60,886 bases of DNA, taken from positions 1-60,886 of the forward strand of contig WAIB01000012.1 in NCBI GenBank assembly GCA_009873655.1. Reading direction: 5' to 3'. Below, piece by piece: positions 32,438 through 41,259 of the stretch. Positions within the stretch are counted from its first letter, which is position 1; each line of letters begins with the position of its first letter. Position numbers and translations under genes: made by a program. The DNA is from Nitrospinota bacterium (GTDB taxonomy: Bacteria; Nitrospinota; Nitrospinia; Nitrospinales; VA-1). Below the pieces are notes generated by a model, which was not told where the DNA came from, did not search any database, and was given only the letters and a program-made list of their open reading frames with translations.

Positions 32438-34287
32438 AAAATTTTCGAGTAAATTTTAAAGATAAACCCACACCGAAAAACGCCATTTCAGTTGCGTTTT
32501 GTGATTCAAAAAAAAATAACGGGTTAACGGTTCACAAAGTAGAGGCTTTTTCCTCTCTTACAGAGTTTGAAAAATTTTTAGAACAAAAAGAACCCTGGTT
32601 TGCCGTTTTGAATTTTCCTCTGACACAGCCCAAGCAGTTTTTGGAAAAAATGACATTGTCTCATGTTTGGAACCATTCCATCAAAGAAATTCATAAGTGG
32701 AAACAAACAGGATTTGAAAAAAAGGTTAAACAATATACGAAAAAGCTTTCCAAAGGGGTAAAAACTCCCCTTCGTATAACAGATATTTTTGCCGGTGCTG
32801 AAAGTCCGCTCAAGACAACCGGGGACCATTCTATCGGCAGGTTTTTTGAAGGAACCCGCTGTCTGCTTAAATCCGGTGTTTCAATCGTGACCTGCTTTCC
32901 CCAAAAAACGAATCGAATTGTTATTGAGACTTTACCCTCTCTGGTGGCAAAGAGGTTCAAGGTTCAAGAAACCCACGGAAAAAAGAAAAAATCGGAATCA
33001 GAAAATATTCACAAAGAGATTATTAAAGGTTTGGAAACACCCGAATTTGAGCATGATTTTGATTTCAAATTATATATTGATGACACTTTGAAGCTCGAAT
33101 GCATTGAGGAGGTAAAAGGGCATTCCCTTGATGCAATTTTGAGTGCTGTGCAAACCGCATGGTCATACAATATGGGCAAACCAAATTATGGAATTCCTGA
33201 TTTGCATCACCCTAGTATTCAATCAGAAGGCTGGATTAACGATCCCAGCCTGGTAAACGGAATAGCCAAGCACCGAAGTCGATTCGGAAGTGAGCTGGCG
33301 GAATTTATTCAAAAAGGCGGTCTGGACTCAAAAAGATCTTTTAATTTAATGGGTCATATACAAAGGCTCTCCAATATCGGCCGCGCATTGTCAGGCGAAC
33401 GAAACCTGAATGCCCTCCTTGAAATAATTGTAAATGAAGCGAGAAATCTGACTTATGCTGATGGTGGAACCCTTTATATATTAGAAGACAATGTATTAAA
33501 TTTTAAAATTGTACAAAATGAATCGCTGAATATTTTTATGGGCGGCACAACGGGTAAGGATATTACTTTCCCCCCTGTTGCATTAAAAGAGTCAAATGTA
33601 TCCGCTTATGTGGCCATCAAGAATATTTCCGTTAATATTCCGGATGTTTACAACTACGATCCCTTTGACTTTACCGGCCCCAAAAAGTTTGATGAAAAGA
33701 CCGGTTACCGGACCCGATCCATGCTCGTTGTACCTCTTACAAATCATGAGGATGTGGTTATAGGTGTTCTGCAGTTATTAAACGCAAGAGATATTAAAGA
33801 CAAAAAAAGAGTGATACCTTTTTCACCGGATTATGAAAGCCTGGTTGAATCACTGGCTTCTCAGGCGGCAGTGGCGGTTAGTAACACTTCCCTCATAAAC
33901 GAGCTTAAATCCGCACACCAGACATTGATAGTCGCACGTGACAAATCTGAAGAAGCCAACCGGGCGAAAAGTAATTTTCTTGCAAATATGAGTCATGAGC
34001 TTCGAACCCCCATGAATGCGATTATCGGATACAGCGAAATGCTTTTGGAAGACGCTGAAGAAGAAGGACTGGATGATTTTCAAGATGACCTTGGCAAAAT
34101 ACGATCTTCTGGAAAACACCTGTTAGGTTTGATTAATGAAATTCTGGACCTTTCCAAAATCGAAGCAGGAAAAATGGAAATTCTTCTTGATAGTTTCGAT
34201 ATATACAAACTGGTTAAAGAGGTGGAAGCAACCATTCATCCACTTGCGGAAACAAATTCAAATAATCTTATTATAGACTGCCCCTAA
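32434..34287 (+). CDS. DUF429-like / GAF / HisKA sensor kinase, N-terminal part ended by an in-frame TAA
   Basis: A 617-residue chain. Residues about 1-290 resemble DUF429 (predicted RNase-H-fold domain): [10 protein letters not shown], a [16 protein letters not shown] segment, [12 protein letters not shown] and, near the end, [15 protein letters not shown] followed by EGWI. A GAF domain follows (about 310-480; [22 protein letters not shown]). The HisKA domain has [14 protein letters not shown] with phospho-acceptor His at about residue 521. The reading frame then meets TAA at 34285 in the linker (IIDCP, stop), and the ATPase domain continues in the same frame. ATG overlaps the BioH-like stop (ATGA). 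With one sense codon at the stop it would be a normal hybrid kinase of about 753 residues. Confidence 0.78.
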   Translation: MKNFRVNFKDKPTPKNAISVAFCDSKKNNGLTVHKVEAFSSLTEFEKFLEQKEPWFAVLNFPLTQPKQFLEKMTLSHVWNHSIKEIHKWKQTGFEKKVKQYTKKLSKGVKTPLRITDIFAGAESPLKTTGDHSIGRFFEGTRCLLKSGVSIVTCFPQKTNRIVIETLPSLVAKRFKVQETHGKKKKSESENIHKEIIKGLETPEFEHDFDFKLYIDDTLKLECIEEVKGHSLDAILSAVQTAWSYNMGKPNYGIPDLHHPSIQSEGWINDPSLVNGIAKHRSRFGSELAEFIQKGGLDSKRSFNLMGHIQRLSNIGRALSGERNLNALLEIIVNEARNLTYADGGTLYILEDNVLNFKIVQNESLNIFMGGTTGKDITFPPVALKESNVSAYVAIKNISVNIPDVYNYDPFDFTGPKKFDEKTGYRTRSMLVVPLTNHEDVVIGVLQLLNARDIKDKKRVIPFSPDYESLVESLASQAAVAVSNTSLINELKSAHQTLIVARDKSEEANRAKSNFLANMSHELRTPMNAIIGYSEMLLEDAEEEGLDDFQDDLGKIRSSGKHLLGLINEILDLSKIEAGKMEILLDSFDIYKLVKEVEATIHPLAETNSNNLIIDCP

Positions 34288-34695
34288 AACGTGGGTACAA
34301 TGGATGCCGACGAAACCAGGGTTCGGCAAATGCTCCATAATTTACTGAGCAACTCCTGCAAATTTACTGAAAATGGAACCGTAACTTTAAAAGTATTTCT
34401 TGATAATCGAGATGACATCGATTGGGTTAATTTTGCCATCATAGATACGGGAATTGGTATTCCAGAAGATTCCATTAAAAAATTATTCCAGGAGTTCTCG
34501 CAGGTAGACAATTCCTCCACGAGAAAATTTGGAGGTACGGGGCTCGGGTTGGCTATTAGCAGGCGATTTTGTTTGATGATGGGAGGCGATATTAGAGTTA
34601 CGAGTGTTGTCGGTGAAGGTTCCACTTTTACCATTTATCTGCCCGTCAAGGTTGTTGCAAAAACATCATTGCGACGAAGAAAAACGGATCGTTAG
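34288..34695 (+). CDS. HATPase_c half of the split histidine kinase
   Basis: The catalytic ATP-binding domain of the upstream kinase, in the same frame but after a TAA. It has the N box (LHNLLSNSCKFTENG), G1 box (DTGIGIPEDSI), F box (FQEFSQVD) and G2 box (GGTGLGLAIS), all intact. If made separately it could start at GTG 34291 or ATG 34300 (MDADETRVR), but neither has a ribosome-binding site, so only reinitiation or readthrough would supply it. Intact motifs imply the stop is recent, suppressed, or a sequence error. A basic C-terminal tail (RRRKTDR) follows. No receiver domain or partner regulator is adjacent. Confidence 0.65.
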   Translation, partial: NVGTMDADETRVRQMLHNLLSNSCKFTENGTVTLKVFLDNRDDIDWVNFAIIDTGIGIPEDSIKKLFQEFSQVDNSSTRKFGGTGLGLAISRRFCLMMGGDIRVTSVVGEGSTFTIYLPVKVVAKTSLRRRKTDR

Positions 34696-34752
34696 AATTT
34701 CCTGCGCCGTTTTGCAATATTTATCTTCATAAACATTCATCCCCTTTAAAAA

Positions 34753-35517
34753 TTGGATTCTAAAAATCCATCAGACAATTTTGAAGAAAAGATCATAGAA
34801 AGCTTTTCCAGATACGCCCGATCCTATGACCGCTATGCGCTTTTACAAAAGTCCATGGCAGAACGGCTGGCTTCTTATCTTCCGGAAATACCTCCCTCAC
34901 ATATTATTGAATTGGGTTGTGGTACGGGAGTGTTTACCCGTCATCTGTTAACGATGCCTATTAAAAAGATTACGCTGAATGATATTTCCCCGGCAATGAT
35001 CGAAATTCTTAAATCGCGATTGCAAATTCCTCCCAATACTAAATTTTTAATAGGAAACGCCGAAAATATCTCGTTTGGAAAAGCAGATTTAATATGCGCA
35101 AATGCTGTTTTTCAATGGTTTCAAGAGCCCGAAAATTCATTGATCCGATTGAAAAATGCGTTAAATAAAAATGGAGGAATAATTTTCAGCACCTTTGGAA
35201 CCGAAACGCTAAAGGAATTTCGGCAGGCTGCAAATTTGAGCAGCCCGATAACCCTCCATTCCCTCAAGCAGTGGAAAAACTTATTAAAAAAAACAGGGTT
35301 TGTTCTAAATTCATTTGATATTGAAAAAAGAAAGATTTTTACTCCCAATACCATGAATCTAATTAAGAATTTGCAACAAATTGGGGCGGCACCTATTAAA
35401 ATGTTCAATGCTGGAGGATTAAGAAAACTGATCCGGTATTACGACAAGCATTTTTCCACAGATCAAGGAGTATATGCGACTTGGGAACTTTATTATTTCT
35501 CAATCTCGTGTGAGTAA
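34753..35517 (+). CDS. bioC: Malonyl-[ACP] O-methyltransferase
   Basis: A 254-residue SAM-dependent methyltransferase with the BioC layout: IESFSRYARSYDRYALLQKS near the N-terminus (BioC proteins start with F-x-R-A-A-x-x-Y), SAM motif I IIELGCGTGVFTRHLL (about residues 51-66) and LICANAVFQWFQEPENSLIR (about 113-132), where BioC has the SNxxxQW block. BioC methylates malonyl-ACP to disguise it as a primer for pimelate synthesis. The nearest start is TTG at 34753; an in-frame stop lies just upstream, so no earlier start is possible. It is separated from bioF and the BioH-like gene by the split kinase. Confidence 0.85.
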   Translation: MDSKNPSDNFEEKIIESFSRYARSYDRYALLQKSMAERLASYLPEIPPSHIIELGCGTGVFTRHLLTMPIKKITLNDISPAMIEILKSRLQIPPNTKFLIGNAENISFGKADLICANAVFQWFQEPENSLIRLKNALNKNGGIIFSTFGTETLKEFRQAANLSSPITLHSLKQWKNLLKKTGFVLNSFDIEKRKIFTPNTMNLIKNLQQIGAAPIKMFNAGGLRKLIRYYDKHFSTDQGVYATWELYYFSISCE

Positions 35518-35562
35518 TAAGCTGCACAAAATTTAAATCATTCCAGAGCTTTTCCTCCTTCT

Positions 35563-37446
35563 ATGAATACGGAAATTCTCCAAAAAAACCTTCTCCATTT
35601 AAAAAAACTTCATCCAGAAGTTTATGAAATTGTAAAAGACCCGGGGAATACCAGGGATTATGAAATAACTTTGTCGAATTCGGGCGTTTCCACTCTTTCC
35701 TGTATAAAACCGGATAAAAGTAAAATTTATTTGCTTAGCAAATACGATCCCCTCAAGGAAGCCAAAGGATTGATCGCTTCTTTAAATGTAGATGAATACT
35801 TTAATTTTATAGTGCTCGGACTGGGCTTGGGTTATCAAGTCATGGAGTTAATCAAATCCATTCCAGAGTATTCAAAAATTATTCTTATAGAGACGGACAA
35901 AAATTTAGCTAGATTGGCGTTTGAAACAAATGATCTGAGTCAAATCCTTACTTATCCGGGACTGAACCTGGTCATCTCAGGCAACTTTGTAGAAATATCC
36001 ACATTGCTGGATAAGGAAAAGATCAATTTCAGTTTGAATGGTTATAAGATAATCCAACAAAATTCCCTGTCAGAGGTAAACCCCGAAATATCTCTTGGAA
36101 TAAGGAAGGAAGTAACGGTTTATTTTCAGGCGAGTGAGATCGAATTAAAAACACAGTCGGCTAAATCCCAAACTTTTTACAAGAACATTTCGGGAAATTA
36201 CCAGAATATGTTGGCTAGCCCTGGTGTCAGGGAGTTAAAAAATGCATTGGTGGACATTCCCGCAATAATATGTTCCGCAGGCCCCTCACTGGATAAGAAT
36301 ATTCAGTATCTGAAAGCAAAACGAGAAAATTTTGTATTAATTTCGGCAGCAACCGCACTGAATTCCCTGCAGCGGTGCCAGGTTTTCCCTGATTTTCTAG
36401 TGGCAATTGACCCGAATGAATTAACCACCCAGTTTTTTAACCTGGAGAAGGATTTGGAAAAAACACGGTTGGTTTATGATCCCGTTATACCCTCCGTTAT
36501 ACCAACCCTCTTCAAGGGAAAACGCTTCATCTATGACTCCCCCATCAGTCTGGCTCAATGGGTCCAGAATTACACGGAAACAAAGGGGTCACTCGGTAAA
36601 GTGTTTTCCGTTGCCCATGCTGCCTACAACCTTGCCAGGCTTATGGGATGTTCCCCGATTATTTTTATCGGGCAAGATCTTTCATTTAACAAAAAACGAC
36701 TCCATTCAAGAAATTCCTATTATTACCAGCGCAGGGAGGATCGGATCAATAGGCTGGAGACCATGGAAATTCTGGACGGGATTAAATTTAAAAAATATTC
36801 AAAGAATATTTTACAGAAGAAGGATATTTTTAATAACAGTCTGGTAACAACTGTTGCCATGGAAACTTATGCTCAAATGTTTTCGGATTCAATTGGTAAT
36901 ATTCAGAATACCTTCAATGCGACGGAGGGTGGCCTTGGAATTAAAGAATCAAAAAATTATTTATTACGCGAAATTTTAAACCATCATTGCAGGGTCAATA
37001 TAGGTGCGAAAAAGGAAAATGCTCTAGGTTCGATTTTTCCGGGTCCTTTCTCCGAATCACAAATCTCTGTGCCCGCAAAAAGGCAGCTTCTTTTTTTTAA
37101 AGAGGTGTTTCAAAGTATAAATAAACTTGAATATAAATATCTTAATAGCGCAGTTATTTCCAATAAAAATAAAGAAAATTTGGTTTTAGAGATGAAATCA
37201 ACAATTCAAAACTTGTTGAGAAATGAAGAGGCTACTTTGCTTCTCCAGGGTTACGATTTTCTGGGGTTTTCATTGTGGAATAAAAGATCCAATGAAATTT
37301 TACTTAGGAAGAAAAAGGATAAAAGTGTAGATCTCCTGGAAGAAGAGTTCCAGCGGGACAGGGAATTCTTATATGCCTTAAAAAAATCTCTGGAATTTAA
37401 TATAAATGTTTTTGAAGATTTAGCTGGGACAGGAGGTGGAGCTTAA
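35563..37446 (+). CDS. DUF115 / Maf-like motility-associated protein
   Basis: A 627-residue protein of the Maf/DUF115 (MptE-like) family. Its core has AIICSAGPSLDKNIQYLKAK (about residues 236-255), ISAATALNSL, PDFLVAIDPN and FSVAHAAYNLARLMGCSPII followed by FIGQDLSF (about 368). An N-terminal domain (about 1-200) contains IVLGLGLGYQVMELIKSIPE. Maf proteins in Campylobacter, Helicobacter and Magnetospirillum transfer nonulosonic acids to flagellin. A flagellin gene at 11771 is a plausible substrate, but the genes are not linked and no nonulosonate synthesis genes are in the window. The cytoplasmic location is inferred from the absence of a signal peptide. Confidence 0.82.
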   Translation: MNTEILQKNLLHLKKLHPEVYEIVKDPGNTRDYEITLSNSGVSTLSCIKPDKSKIYLLSKYDPLKEAKGLIASLNVDEYFNFIVLGLGLGYQVMELIKSIPEYSKIILIETDKNLARLAFETNDLSQILTYPGLNLVISGNFVEISTLLDKEKINFSLNGYKIIQQNSLSEVNPEISLGIRKEVTVYFQASEIELKTQSAKSQTFYKNISGNYQNMLASPGVRELKNALVDIPAIICSAGPSLDKNIQYLKAKRENFVLISAATALNSLQRCQVFPDFLVAIDPNELTTQFFNLEKDLEKTRLVYDPVIPSVIPTLFKGKRFIYDSPISLAQWVQNYTETKGSLGKVFSVAHAAYNLARLMGCSPIIFIGQDLSFNKKRLHSRNSYYYQRREDRINRLETMEILDGIKFKKYSKNILQKKDIFNNSLVTTVAMETYAQMFSDSIGNIQNTFNATEGGLGIKESKNYLLREILNHHCRVNIGAKKENALGSIFPGPFSESQISVPAKRQLLFFKEVFQSINKLEYKYLNSAVISNKNKENLVLEMKSTIQNLLRNEEATLLLQGYDFLGFSLWNKRSNEILLRKKKDKSVDLLEEEFQRDREFLYALKKSLEFNINVFEDLAGTGGGA

Positions 37447-37496
37447 ATTTTCTCCGCTTCGATAACACTCGATCCACGAGTCAAACAGAGGTTTGC

Positions 37497-37679
37497 ATGG
37501 AAAAGCATGACGATCAAATGCCCTCCCCTGCGGACATTAACTCGTTTAATGCTGCGGATACCCCAGAGGAATTTGAGAAAAAACTTCGGGAAGAGAATTT
37601 GCGTTTACTGAGAAGTCTGCGATTACGGGAAATGATATGCAGCATTAAAACTGCTAATTCCAATCAAAGATCTAAATAA
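37497..37679 (+). CDS. Small acidic/helical protein of unknown function
   Basis: A 60-residue ORF, 50 bases after the Maf-like gene on the same strand. It is polar, without cysteine-rich or membrane segments except one Cys near the end, and predicted largely helical in its middle (PEEFEKKLREENLRLLRSLR). A ribosome-binding-like GAGG lies about six bases before the ATG. It could be a small accessory protein translated with the Maf-like gene or a chance ORF. I recognise no family. Confidence 0.45.
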   Translation: MEKHDDQMPSPADINSFNAADTPEEFEKKLREENLRLLRSLRLREMICSIKTANSNQRSK

Positions 37680-37702
37680 CCAGCCTGAAATTCCAGGGGC
37701 CC

Positions 37703-38374
37703 CTATTCAGCCAACAGGTTTTCAATTTCCTTATCAAGCCCAAATCCTGACCCAAACCATTTGCCACGCAATCGACCCTCTTTGTCGATGACTATGGTAG
37801 ATGGAGTCCCTCGTAATTGGTAGTTCTCAAAAGTTTCCGCGGTATATTTTTTATTTTTATAGTAATTAATTACCTGCTCAGATATCTTCTTTTGGGTATG
37901 TTCGGGCATTTGGGAAAACTCAGGGAAATCCCTTTCGATCATTTTTTTCGCATCTTTATCGGCATCCTCCGGCTTTGACGGCTGAATGTTGTCCCAGGCA
38001 ACCGGAAAAGGAATAGCATAAGAAAGGTGATTTCCTTCAAGCAATCCCTGGCTTGTCAGGTTGTATAGTGTTTCACCTACGACTTCGCCACTGGACAGCA
38101 GCTTTTTTAAATTATCCAGGGTATTTAATTGGAAATCTTCGAAGGCGGTAGCCAAACCCCAGAAAACAACCGGTTTGTCTGAATACTTTTTATACGATTC
38201 AATAATTTCCGGAAAACCTACGCTGAAGCATCCTGGGCAGTTCACTTGAAATACTTTTATGACAACAATTTTTCCCCTTTGCTCGCTGATGTTTGAAGGT
38301 TCGCCCTGTGCCCACTCCGCGATATTCAAATCGGGAGCTAATTGATCAATTTGAGGCATAACCCGCATTTTCAT
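37703..38374 (-). CDS. Thioredoxin-fold (TlpA-like) redox protein
   Basis: A 223-residue thioredoxin-fold protein. The active-site motif is CPGC in VFQVNCPGCFSVGF (about residues 42-57). A cis-proline segment follows (LRGTPSTIVIDKEGRLRG, about 187-204). Between the two lies an insertion of about 100 residues, longer than in standard TlpA. No signal peptide is visible, so the protein may be cytoplasmic, which is unusual for TlpA relatives. Three ATG codons (38374, 38368, 38359) lie in the overlap with the upstream lipoprotein gene; the first is used here without a clear ribosome-binding site. The 29-base overlap implies coupled expression. Confidence 0.78.
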   Translation of the reverse strand: MKMRVMPQIDQLAPDLNIAEWAQGEPSNISEQRGKIVVIKVFQVNCPGCFSVGFPEIIESYKKYSDKPVVFWGLATAFEDFQLNTLDNLKKLLSSGEVVGETLYNLTSQGLLEGNHLSYAIPFPVAWDNIQPSKPEDADKDAKKMIERDFPEFSQMPEHTQKKISEQVINYYKNKKYTAETFENYQLRGTPSTIVIDKEGRLRGKWFGSGFGLDKEIENLLAE

Positions 38375-39164
38375 TAATATTTTTCATTAAACGCTGGAGC
38401 AGGGGTTTTATTTTTTCCGGGGGATTACTATTGAGGGCTTCATCAAGCAGATATAGCGCGCGGCTTTTTTCACCTTCCAGGTTATGAACAATTCCCAGCA
38501 TTGCATAGGAATTGAAACGCTTGTCCCCCATTTTAAAATCATCAATAATTTTTTGGAAATGGATTTTTGCTTTCTGGTAATTTTTAAGTCTGAAATAAGA
38601 AGACCCTATTCCAAAATGAATATTGTCTTCCAAAAACTTTGGGGGATTTTGCGATAAAAGCTTGTTAAAAATTTTTAAACTTATTGCATACTTTCCTTCA
38701 CTAAAAGCTCTCATCGCCGAATTATAATTCTTGGTAGAAAATATAACTGGAGGTTTTATTTCAGAAAGTTTTCTCACTAATTCTTTTTGAGCTTTATATT
38801 TTGCACGGACTGCATCGAGGTCTTCTCGCATTTTTTTGTTGCGTTCCAACTGGTTCCCAATTTGATTCGAAAAATCTCTTTCCGTTTTTCGTATCTCCGT
38901 GTCCTTCTTTCTGATCATTTCATCCATCGTTGACTCTTGTTGCAGCAAGGAAGCATGATTAACGAAAAGTCTTTCAATTTCACCTGTCAGATTATCCAGA
39001 TGTTCTTGGTTTTCTCTTCTGATTGCCAGTTTTTCTTCATCCGGTGGATCCCAGGTGTGCATTTCAGAGGGATTCGCAGACCAGTTCGTAGGAGAGGATG
39101 GAAGGTACCCACCGCAATTTGCTATGAAAACCGATAAAGACAATAAGAGAAAAATACTTTTCAT
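38346..39164 (-). CDS. TPR-repeat lipoprotein with coiled coil
   Basis: A 272-residue exported protein. The N-terminus is a lipoprotein signal peptide (FLLLSLSVFIANCGG, lipobox Cys at about residue 17). A coiled-coil segment follows (about 50-135; EENQEHLDNL-like heptads, LERNKKMREDLDAVRAKYKA), then tetratricopeptide-like repeats (AMRAFSEGKYAISLKIFNKL, FGIGSSYFRLKNYQKAKIHF, YAMLGIVHNLEGEKSRALYL). The order coiled coil then TPR resembles CpoB/YbgF, which works with the Tol-Pal system, but no tol genes are here. It overlaps the thioredoxin-like gene downstream and is divergent from the J-domain gene. Confidence 0.8.
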   Translation of the reverse strand: MKSIFLLLSLSVFIANCGGYLPSSPTNWSANPSEMHTWDPPDEEKLAIRRENQEHLDNLTGEIERLFVNHASLLQQESTMDEMIRKKDTEIRKTERDFSNQIGNQLERNKKMREDLDAVRAKYKAQKELVRKLSEIKPPVIFSTKNYNSAMRAFSEGKYAISLKIFNKLLSQNPPKFLEDNIHFGIGSSYFRLKNYQKAKIHFQKIIDDFKMGDKRFNSYAMLGIVHNLEGEKSRALYLLDEALNSNPPEKIKPLLQRLMKNINENAGYASN

Positions 39165-39245
39165 ATAGTTGTAAATAGATATAATTTATAATATAGCTGT
39201 AATAAGTTTAGACAAAATCCCCTTAATTTTCAACCCTTTAGGCAA

Positions 39246-40136
39246 ATGAAAGATTATTATTCAGTTCTTGGAGTAAAAAAAGGGGCTTCTGAAGATGAAA
39301 TAAAAAAAGCATATCGGAAGCTGGCCATGAAGTACCATCCTGATCGGAATGAAGGGGATACTAAAGCCGAAAGCAAATTTAAGGATATCAGCGAAGCTTA
39401 TGCGGTGCTTAGCGACAAAAATAAACGCAGAGAATACGATCAATTTGGTTCAGAAGGTTTTCACAAAAAATTTACACAAGAGGATATTTTTCGCGACTTT
39501 GATATCAATGAAATTTTAAAAGGATTTGGGTTTGGTTCGGGTTCAGGGAACCCCTTTCAAGGTGGGTTTTCGGGTGGGGGTTTTGGTAACCCCTTCCAGC
39601 AGACACATCGATCAGATCCCATGCCTCCGCCATTGGTCAAAGAGCTTTCGATTAGCTTTGAAGAGTCCGCATTGGGGGCCCAAAGAAAAATTTCCATTTC
39701 CCGAAACAGCAGGGTGGAAGAAACAAGTGTTAAAATTCCTGCGGGAATCGTTGATTCAAAAATACTCAGACTGAAGGGCAAAGGCCATTTAAGCCCAAAA
39801 GGTAAAAAACAGGGTGATTTGCACTTGAAAATTCGTGTCATGCCCCACCCCGTGTTTAGAAGGGAATCCCATAATATTGTGGTCGATGCCGAAATCAAGT
39901 TAACGGATGCGATTTTAGGGAATACGATTGAAGTGCAAACATTAAATGGAGTAAAAGGGGTGAAAATCCCACCCGGGACGCAGAATAATGCTAAATTAAG
40001 GTTAAAGGGAGTAGGAATCAAGTCGTCAAGTGGAACCCAGGGGGATCAATTAGTAAATATAAAAGTCAAAATCCCTAAGGATCTTACCGAAGACCAAAAG
40101 AAACACATCCAATTTTTAAAAGATACGGGCATTTAA
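39246..40136 (+). CDS. CbpA-type DnaJ co-chaperone
   Basis: A 296-residue J protein. The J domain (residues 4-66) has [20 protein letters not shown] and the HPD motif in [10 protein letters not shown] (about residue 32). A Gly/Phe-rich linker follows ([20 protein letters not shown]). Two C-terminal substrate-binding domains begin [18 protein letters not shown], with [18 protein letters not shown] and [17 protein letters not shown]. The DnaJ zinc-finger cysteines are absent, which makes it a CbpA-type (class B) co-chaperone for DnaK. It is divergent from the lipoprotein gene and is followed by a ferredoxin. Confidence 0.92.
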   Translation: MKDYYSVLGVKKGASEDEIKKAYRKLAMKYHPDRNEGDTKAESKFKDISEAYAVLSDKNKRREYDQFGSEGFHKKFTQEDIFRDFDINEILKGFGFGSGSGNPFQGGFSGGGFGNPFQQTHRSDPMPPPLVKELSISFEESALGAQRKISISRNSRVEETSVKIPAGIVDSKILRLKGKGHLSPKGKKQGDLHLKIRVMPHPVFRRESHNIVVDAEIKLTDAILGNTIEVQTLNGVKGVKIPPGTQNNAKLRLKGVGIKSSSGTQGDQLVNIKVKIPKDLTEDQKKHIQFLKDTGI

Positions 40137-40210
40137 TGGATTTGAGATTTAGTTTCAAAAATCCTGCCTTACAGTAATTATAAATTCATGTTTTTGATTT
40201 GGAGTTAAAA

Positions 40211-40504
40211 GTGGCTAAAGTATTTTTTAAGACAGATAATGTAACCCATGAAGTTGAGGACGGCACACCGCTGATAGATTTTTGTGACGAAATGGGGGTT
40301 TCTCTTTCGTTCGGTTGTACGGAAGGAACATGCGGTGTATGCGAGGTCACCGTGGTAGAAGGGAGAGAAAACCTTTCCCGAATAACAGATGAGGAAAAAG
40401 ACTATTTGCTGGAAGAGGATCTTGAAGGCGGTATGCGTTTAGGATGCCAGGTAAAAATACGTAAGGGTGATGTGACGCTGAAATGGAAAAAAGTTAAAGG
40501 ATAA
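40211..40504 (+). CDS. 2Fe-2S ferredoxin
   Basis: A 97-residue plant/adrenodoxin-type ferredoxin. The cluster ligands are in CTEGTCGVCEV (three cysteines, about residues 37-45) with the fourth in GMRLGCQVKI (about 82). The start is GTG at 40211, preceded by GGAG at the right distance; an upstream TTG at 40199 would add four residues but leaves the ribosome-binding site inside the gene. It would shuttle electrons in the cytoplasm to an unidentified partner. It follows the CbpA gene by 74 bases and precedes the pyrimidine operon promoter. Confidence 0.9.
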   Translation: MAKVFFKTDNVTHEVEDGTPLIDFCDEMGVSLSFGCTEGTCGVCEVTVVEGRENLSRITDEEKDYLLEEDLEGGMRLGCQVKIRKGDVTLKWKKVKG

Positions 40505-40547
40505 ATCTATAGGCCACTTTCCTTGATATGGCCTAGTAAGGAGTGGC

Positions 40548-40575
40548 TTGACAAAACTGGAAACTCTGTTAAGAT
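40548..40575 (+). promoter_or_regulatory. Sigma70 promoter of the pyrimidine operon
   Basis: A perfect TTGACA (40548-40553), a 16-base spacer and TAAGAT (40570-40575). Transcription would start near 40582, leaving a leader of about 140 bases before pyrR that contains the PyrR element and terminator. Confidence 0.6.
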
Positions 40576-40589
40576 ATTTATAAAGTTAA

Positions 40590-40637
40590 ACTCTTTTAAA
40601 CGGTCCTGTGAGGCTGTAAAGGGATAAAATGAGAAAC
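40590..40637 (+). promoter_or_regulatory. PyrR-binding RNA element (anti-antiterminator)
   Basis: The leader contains TCCTGTGAGGCTGTAAAGGGA (split here as TCCTGTGAGGCT and GTAAAGGGA), closely matching the conserved PyrR-binding loop UCCxGxGAGGCUxxxAAGGGA of Bacillus pyr leaders. Flanking CTC-TTTA and TAAA-GAG arms can pair to form the anti-antiterminator stem. It is followed by an intrinsic terminator and then pyrR itself. Confidence 0.82.
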
Positions 40638-40648
40638 GTACTAATTCT

Positions 40649-40691
40649 ACCTTCTGACAACCTAAACCAAGGTTCTGGAAGGTTTTTTTTT
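40649..40691 (+). terminator. Attenuator terminator in the pyr leader
   Basis: ACCTTC (40649-40654) pairs with GAAGGT (40678-40683), with an inner AACC/GGTT stem, and is followed by nine consecutive T. It lies between the PyrR element and the pyrR start. In the presence of UMP-bound PyrR this terminator should form and reduce expression of the operon. Confidence 0.82.
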
Positions 40692-40722
40692 GTCCTTCAG
40701 CCTCCCTCCCCCCAAATTCAAA

Positions 40723-41259
40723 ATGAGCACAGTCATATTAAATGAAAAAGATATAGCGCGGGCTATTACCAGAATTTCACATGAAATTCTGGAGCGGAAT
40801 AAAGGTGCTGAAAATATCGCATTGGTTGGGATTCGCACTCGAGGGGTCACCCTTTCCGACCGGCTTCAAAATAAAATAAAATCCATCGAAAAAATCGAGG
40901 TCGCCAAAGGGGCTTTGGATATCACCCTTTACAGAGATGATCTGGGAGCGGGCCTGCAAAAACCTGAGTTAAAAAAGACCGAGATCACATTCGCCCTGGA
41001 AGGCATGCATGTGATTCTCTGCGATGACGTTTTGTTCACGGGAAGGACAATCCGTGCAGCTATTGATGCACTTATGGATTTTGGTCGCCCGGCTTCTGTT
41101 CAATTAGCGGTTTTAATTGACCGGGGGCACAGGGAACTGCCGATAAGACCGGATTATGTGGGAAAAAATATTCCCACACCCAAATCCAAAAGGGTCCAGG
41201 TTCTATTAAAAGAAGTTGATGACGAGGACAAGGTCATTATTCAGGAGCCTTCAAATTGA
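40723..41259 (+). CDS. pyrR: PyrR bifunctional attenuation protein / uracil phosphoribosyltransferase
   Basis: A 178-residue protein with the PyrR layout: [34 protein letters not shown], and the PRPP-binding motif [17 protein letters not shown] (about residues 97-113). [20 protein letters not shown] and [11 protein letters not shown] near the C-terminus are also typical. It binds the pyr leader RNA when UMP is high, and it has weak uracil phosphoribosyltransferase activity. ATG at 40723 is preferred; the frame is open to 40690, but that part encodes a poly-pyrimidine-derived stretch that overlaps the terminator T-run. It is first in the operon it regulates, and its stop overlaps pyrB. Confidence 0.95.
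   Translation: MSTVILNEKDIARAITRISHEILERNKGAENIALVGIRTRGVTLSDRLQNKIKSIEKIEVAKGALDITLYRDDLGAGLQKPELKKTEITFALEGMHVILCDDVLFTGRTIRAAIDALMDFGRPASVQLAVLIDRGHRELPIRPDYVGKNIPTPKSKRVQVLLKEVDDEDKVIIQEPSN

Noticed and set aside
35563-37446. Possible glycosylation island around the Maf-like gene
   Set aside because: No nonulosonate or sugar-nucleotide synthesis genes are next to it; a single Maf-like gene does not make an island.
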